Source: JBDGSM01 sp042217615 (lineage in GTDB: Archaea > Nanohalarchaeota > Nanosalinia > Nanosalinales > Nanosalinaceae). Taken from it: 7,890 nucleotides of DNA. Every line of letters starts with the position of its first letter. The stretch's first letter is position 1. The notes under the pieces are model-generated. The model saw nothing but the letters and a program-made list of their open reading frames with translations, did not search any database and was not told the origin of the DNA. The DNA is taken from positions 1 to 7,890 of the forward strand of contig JBDGSI010000049.1 in NCBI GenBank assembly GCA_042217615.1, written 5' to 3'. Positions 5,324 through 7,890 of this stretch are shown here, one piece after another. A program made the position numbers and the translations under genes.

Positions 5324-5782
5324 ATGAGGCCTGTAATCGATGCAAATGTTGTCATACATGGAAGAAACAGCTACAGCTTTGAAAGAGCTTTAACCGTACC
5401 AGAAGTCTGGCAGGAATTAAAGAGCAGTGAAGCACGTACAAAGGCCTCAACTCTTGAAATTAACGTAGAAAACGCTTCAGAAGACTCAATTAATCGAGTT
5501 AATGATAAAAGCAGTGAAATAAATGCAAAAGTATCTGAGGCAGATATAAAACTTGCAGCACTTGCTTTAGAAAAAGATTCAACTCTGATAACTGATGACA
5601 AGGATCTTCAGAACCTTGCCTCTCATTTAAACATAGATTTCAAGGCCTTTATGGGAGATAGGATTGAGGAAGAGCTTGAATGGCTTCAGGTCTGCAGTAA
5701 CTGCGGCAAGAAGGTTTCTACTCCCCCTTGTCCTCAGTGTGGTTCTGAGCGGGTTCGCCGGAAACTAGATCAGCGTAGTTGA
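5324..5782 (+). CDS. nob1: Nob1-type endoribonuclease (PIN domain plus zinc ribbon)
   Basis: Nob1 cuts the precursor of 16S rRNA at its 3' end (site D) during late small-subunit maturation. The 152-residue length is normal for the archaeal form. The PIN domain starts at MRPVIDANVVIHGR with catalytic D6. Conserved acidic residues follow in VPEVWQELKSSEAR (E27/E31), SEADIKLAALAL (D74) and ITDDKDLQNLA (D91, D92, D94). A zinc ribbon follows, with Cys at 124, 127, 136 and 139 (CSNCGKK and CPQCGSE). The ATG at 5324 is chosen because PIN proteins start just before the first Asp and because the TATA box is 25 bp upstream; an in-frame TTG at 5309 would lie almost on the TATA box. The last 21 codons or so, including two zinc ligands, overlap the antisense 3' end of the permease gene. 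Confidence 0.92.
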   Translation: MRPVIDANVVIHGRNSYSFERALTVPEVWQELKSSEARTKASTLEINVENASEDSINRVNDKSSEINAKVSEADIKLAALALEKDSTLITDDKDLQNLASHLNIDFKAFMGDRIEEELEWLQVCSNCGKKVSTPPCPQCGSERVRRKLDQRS

Positions 5783-6788
5783 AAAGGAACTCTTTCGTCA
5801 ATATCAAGACTAGAGGCCCTATAATAATTCCTTTAATACCTAAGACTAGAGGCCCTGCAAGAAAACCAAAGAAAACAATCAGAGGATGTTCATCAAGGCT
5901 TTTACTTCCCACATACGGCCTTAGAAATATTTCAGGAAGTATTTGAAGCATTATCACCCCATAAGTAATTATCAAAAGGCCTTTAACCGGCTCTCCAGCC
6001 AATGTCATGTAGTAAACACCTACCGGCGCGTAGATCATAAACGCTGCGATAAGCGGCAGGAGGCCTGCTAAGGCCACAAGTATACTCCAGAGAGGGATTA
6101 AAGGCATTGGAGACGTGAAAAGCGATATAATATAGAATCCTAGTCCTGTTGCTATTGAAAGAATCAACGCAACTACTGTCTGCGTTACAAATACTCCTCT
6201 GAATATTGAGTCAACCGACTGCATCAGCGACCGGATAATCTTTTCTTCTGTTTCCGGTAAGGCATTGAGTAGGCCTTCAAGCTCTGCTCCCAGCTTTGAC
6301 CTGTCCCTGTAGAGGAAGATTGCCGTAACCAGGAAGATTGAAAGGTCTATAAGCGCTGATGGAAGTGAAAAGAATATCTGGATCAGATAGGTTGAGGCCT
6401 TACTTGAGAAGGTGTCGAAGTAGTTTTGAACGTTTTCTATGAAGACTTGTGGTACTTGGAGGGCTTTTAAAGTGTTTATGACATTTTGTTCGAGAGATCC
6501 TGCGAATATCATGAACTGGTCTTGTATGTAGAAGGCGTTGTTGATGAAGAAGTAGACTGTAAGGCTGAGAAAGCCTATTATAGATGTTATTACTATTGTA
6601 GAGGATAGAAGCTCGTTTTTCAGCCTTGAGTTTATTTTTCTGTGAGCGAACCCCAGAAGGTAGGATACAGCTACTGCAAGCACCAAGGCATCAAGGAACG
6701 GATAGACTATCACCATGCTGCCTGCAAACAAGGCAAGCATCACCAACAAGGTTTCCCTCTGCGTCCTTTCATGCCCCTCCTCGCCCAT
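5718..6788 (-). CDS. AI-2E transporter family (PerM/UPF0118) membrane permease
   Basis: The 356-residue protein has the layout of the AI-2E exporter family (PF01594): two N-terminal spans (about 13-46), a third (60-84), a soluble segment (85-135) with amphipathic helices, another span (137-160), the charged RDRSKLGAEL region, and then four or more closely spaced spans from 197 to 332. Family signatures are DSIFRGVFVTQ (193-203), the Pro-rich segment MPLIPLWSILVALAGLLPLI (228-247), LPEIFLRPYVGSKSLDEHPL (284-303) and the final FGFLAGPLVLGIKGIIIGPL (307-326). Substrates differ among members (autoinducer-2, Na+/H+ exchange, unknown solutes), so none is assigned. The final 20 residues are hydrophilic and lie in the overlap with nob1. 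A TATA-like box lies 26 bp before the ATG, suggesting a leaderless message. Confidence 0.92.
   Translation of the reverse strand: MGEEGHERTQRETLLVMLALFAGSMVIVYPFLDALVLAVAVSYLLGFAHRKINSRLKNELLSSTIVITSIIGFLSLTVYFFINNAFYIQDQFMIFAGSLEQNVINTLKALQVPQVFIENVQNYFDTFSSKASTYLIQIFFSLPSALIDLSIFLVTAIFLYRDRSKLGAELEGLLNALPETEEKIIRSLMQSVDSIFRGVFVTQTVVALILSIATGLGFYIISLFTSPMPLIPLWSILVALAGLLPLIAAFMIYAPVGVYYMTLAGEPVKGLLIITYGVIMLQILPEIFLRPYVGSKSLDEHPLIVFFGFLAGPLVLGIKGIIIGPLVLILTKEFLFNYADLVSGEPAQNHTEDKGE
5806..5856 (-). repeat. 15-bp direct repeat encoding duplicated GPLVL in the permease
   Basis: AAGACTAGAGGCCCT occurs exactly at 5806-5820 and 5842-5856, 36 bp (12 codons) apart. In frame, both copies encode GPLVL (residues 312-316 and 324-328), using identical codons. 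The spacing keeps both copies in the last membrane hairpin, so this may be a small internal duplication. Confidence 0.8.
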
Positions 6789-6810
6789 AACAGATTTATG
6801 TTATGGCAGG

Positions 6811-6817
6811 AATTAAA
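6811..6817 (-). promoter_or_regulatory. TATA-like box for the permease gene
   Basis: On the minus strand this reads TTTAATT within GATTTAATTCC. Its centre is 26 bp from the permease ATG at 6788, so transcription would begin at or near the start codon. No Shine-Dalgarno is visible. Confidence 0.5.
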
Positions 6818-6831
6818 TCAACTTCCCCCAA

Positions 6832-6844
6832 GTGACGTTGTCAC
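6832..6844. promoter_or_regulatory. inverted repeat GTGAC-GTT-GTCAC between permease and tfb
   Basis: Five-base arms (6832-6836 and 6840-6844) are exact reverse complements around a 3-bp centre. The site lies between the permease TATA box and the tfb TATA candidates, so a dimeric regulator there could affect both genes. The arms are short enough to arise by chance. Confidence 0.25.
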
Positions 6845-6866
6845 CAACCCGTAAAACTTCTGAGGA

Positions 6867-6900
6867 TTATATTTTTAAGTGTTTGGGCCTTTTTAATTTT
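6867..6900 (+). promoter_or_regulatory. promoter region of tfb with two TATA-like candidates
   Basis: ATTATATTTTTAAG (6867-6880) would place transcription start near 6897 and give a leader of about 30 nt that includes AAGGTGG (6907-6913), though this is 13 nt from the ATG, farther than usual. TTTTTAATTTTT (about 6890-6900) is centred 32 bp before the ATG and would give a leader of only a few bases. I cannot decide between them. Confidence 0.45.
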
Positions 6901-6926
6901 TGCCTGAAGGTGGTTTTACCTAATTC

Positions 6927-7890
6927 ATGACAGAGGATGCTCACCAGAATATTCCACGACGACAGATTGACGATTATGATATACCAGATGACTGGAAAGA
7001 TGAGGAAGAAGACGAAGAAGAGGAAGAAGAAGCTGAGGAACCTGTAGAAGGAGAAGGATACGAAGTAGTACAGGAAGAAGCTGAAGAAGGAGACACAGTA
7101 CTAACATGTCCTGAATGTGGTTCTCAACGGTTCGAAGAAGACTCTGCCAAGGGAGAGCTTATCTGCCTGGAATGCGGAATGGTAATCGACGAAGACAGGA
7201 TCGACGAATCCGCAGAATGGAGAGCATTCAACGCAGAAGAGAAAAAGAAGAAAGCAAGAGCAGGACAGCCCCTAACCTATACTAAGCACGACATGGGAGT
7301 CTCCACCGAGATCGGAAAAGGAAGCGGAGAACTATACAAGGTCTCAGGCAACAAAAGAGCACAGTACTACAGACTTAGAAAATGGCACAAAAGACTGACA
7401 AAGTCAAAGGACCGCAACCTCGGATTCGCCCTGAGCGAACTAAACTCCATGATCTCCAACCTCAACCTGCCAGAGTCAGTCCACGAAGAAGTCGCAAGAC
7501 TCTACGAAAAAGCCGTGGACCAAGGCCTTGTAAGAGGAAGAAGCATGGAATCCATCATCTCCGCCATAATATATATTGTAGCCCGGAAACAGGGGACTCC
7601 AAGGACGCTCGACGAGATCTCAGACGCATCCGGAATAGAAAAGAGGGAGATCGGACGCGCATACAGATACGTCGCAAGAGAACTAGGCCTTAGAATCCTT
7701 CCAGCGAAGCCACAGGACTACGTCCCACGTTTCGCTGGAAAACTCCAGCTAAGCGGAGAAGTCCAGGCACGAGCCCGCCAAATCCTGAAGGAAGCAAGGG
7801 AAAAAGACCTGCTCTCAGGCAAAGGACCTACAGGCCTCGCCGCCGCCGCACTCTACATCGCCGCGGTGCTTGAAGGCGAGAAAAGAACCC
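6927..7890 (+). CDS. tfb: transcription initiation factor B (TFB), 3' end outside the window
   Basis: TFB recruits RNA polymerase to TBP-bound promoters and reads the BRE. The frame from ATG 6927 stays open for 321 codons to the window edge. After an acidic leader comes a zinc ribbon with C61, C64, C80 and C83 (CPECG and CLECG), then the B-reader/linker EWRAFNAEE (97-105), GQPLTYTKHDMGVSTEIGKG (113-132) and YRLRKWHKRL (148-157). Cyclin repeat 1 follows (about 165-222, with LVRGRSMESI at 201-210), then cyclin repeat 2 (PRTLDEISDASGI, EIGRAYRYVARELGL, GKGPTGLAAAALYIAAVL). About 30-40 residues, including the last DNA-contacting helices, are missing. The 60 residues before the ribbon are unusually long and acidic, with DEEEDEEEEEEAEE at 25-38. 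Codons in the later part are C-ending and GC-richer than in neighbouring genes. Confidence 0.95.
   Translation, partial: MTEDAHQNIPRRQIDDYDIPDDWKDEEEDEEEEEEAEEPVEGEGYEVVQEEAEEGDTVLTCPECGSQRFEEDSAKGELICLECGMVIDEDRIDESAEWRAFNAEEKKKKARAGQPLTYTKHDMGVSTEIGKGSGELYKVSGNKRAQYYRLRKWHKRLTKSKDRNLGFALSELNSMISNLNLPESVHEEVARLYEKAVDQGLVRGRSMESIISAIIYIVARKQGTPRTLDEISDASGIEKREIGRAYRYVARELGLRILPAKPQDYVPRFAGKLQLSGEVQARARQILKEAREKDLLSGKGPTGLAAAALYIAAVLEGEKRT

Larger units (their letters stand above)
170..7837. repeat. dispersed over-represented palindrome AGGCCT (29 copies)
   Basis: Hand-counted copies start at 170, 251, 405, 532, 1169, 1740, 1778, 1862, 2311, 2425, 2854, 3127, 3316, 3466, 3550, 3826, 4269, 4612, 4627, 5327, 5442, 5643, 5977, 6061, 6271, 6395, 7523, 7685 and 7832. 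At about 42% G+C one or two would be expected. Copies fall in genes of both strands and in spacers. Flanks are not conserved beyond a preference for A before and T after. Confidence 0.9.

Noticed and set aside
6925..7107. A leucine-rich open frame on the minus strand
   Set aside because: It is the complement of the GAA/GAG-rich acidic tail of TFB; GAA and GAG read backwards give TTC/CTC and, shifted, Leu codons. It has no independent support.
7382..7693. An Arg/Lys/Pro-rich open frame on the plus strand
   Set aside because: It lies in another frame within the conserved TFB cyclin repeats, which are clearly the real protein.
1..7890. CRISPR array, insertion sequence, prophage or defence island
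   Set aside because: There are no regularly spaced long repeats, no transposase, integrase or Cas proteins, and no terminal inverted repeats with target duplications; all genes fit a chromosomal housekeeping region.

Overview
The window is archaeal chromosomal DNA. It carries an HMf-type histone, an aIF5A with the hypusination loop, an archaeal class I CCA-adding enzyme, an archaeal-type adenylate kinase (AdkA), a Nob1 rRNA-maturation nuclease and a transcription factor B (TFB). Several genes have TATA-like boxes about 25 bp upstream of the start codon, as expected for leaderless archaeal messages, and others have GGTGA-type Shine-Dalgarno sites. The proteins are rich in Glu (acidic histone, very acidic TFB N-terminus), G+C is moderate (roughly 35-50% in lines I counted) and genes are tightly packed. 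This suggests a small-genome archaeon with an acid-shifted proteome, possibly a DPANN/nanohaloarchaeon-like lineage. That placement is inference.

Layout. Bases 3-62 (+) are the last codons of a GNAT acetyltransferase, meeting an M24 Xaa-Pro peptidase (64-1206, -) with one base between the stop codons. Upstream of the peptidase is a small charged orphan protein (1298-1579, -). A 234-bp divergent spacer separates it from a polytopic membrane protein (1814-2542, +). Next comes a minus-strand block, in transcription order: histone (5061-5258), aIF5A (4617-5000), CCA-adding enzyme (3152-4510) and AdkA (2586-3155). The last two are coupled by an ATGA overlap. Divergent from the histone, and apparently sharing its TATA element, is nob1 (5324-5782, +). 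It overlaps the 3' end of a convergent AI-2E-family permease (5718-6788, -) by 65 bp. A divergent spacer then leads to tfb (6927 to the window end, +), which is cut off by the window edge.

Functionally this is an information-processing neighbourhood: chromatin (histone), transcription initiation (TFB), translation (aIF5A), tRNA 3'-end synthesis (CCA), 16S rRNA 3'-end maturation (Nob1) and nucleotide balance (AdkA), plus peptide turnover and two membrane proteins. I see no CRISPR array, tRNA or rRNA gene, insertion sequence or prophage.

The most striking non-gene signal is the palindrome AGGCCT. I count 29 copies in 7.9 kb, where base composition predicts one or two. They occur in genes of both strands, in all three codon frames and in spacers, in the manner of the HIP1 palindrome of cyanobacteria. 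Two copies form the arms of a terminator-like hairpin at the end of the aIF5A gene.
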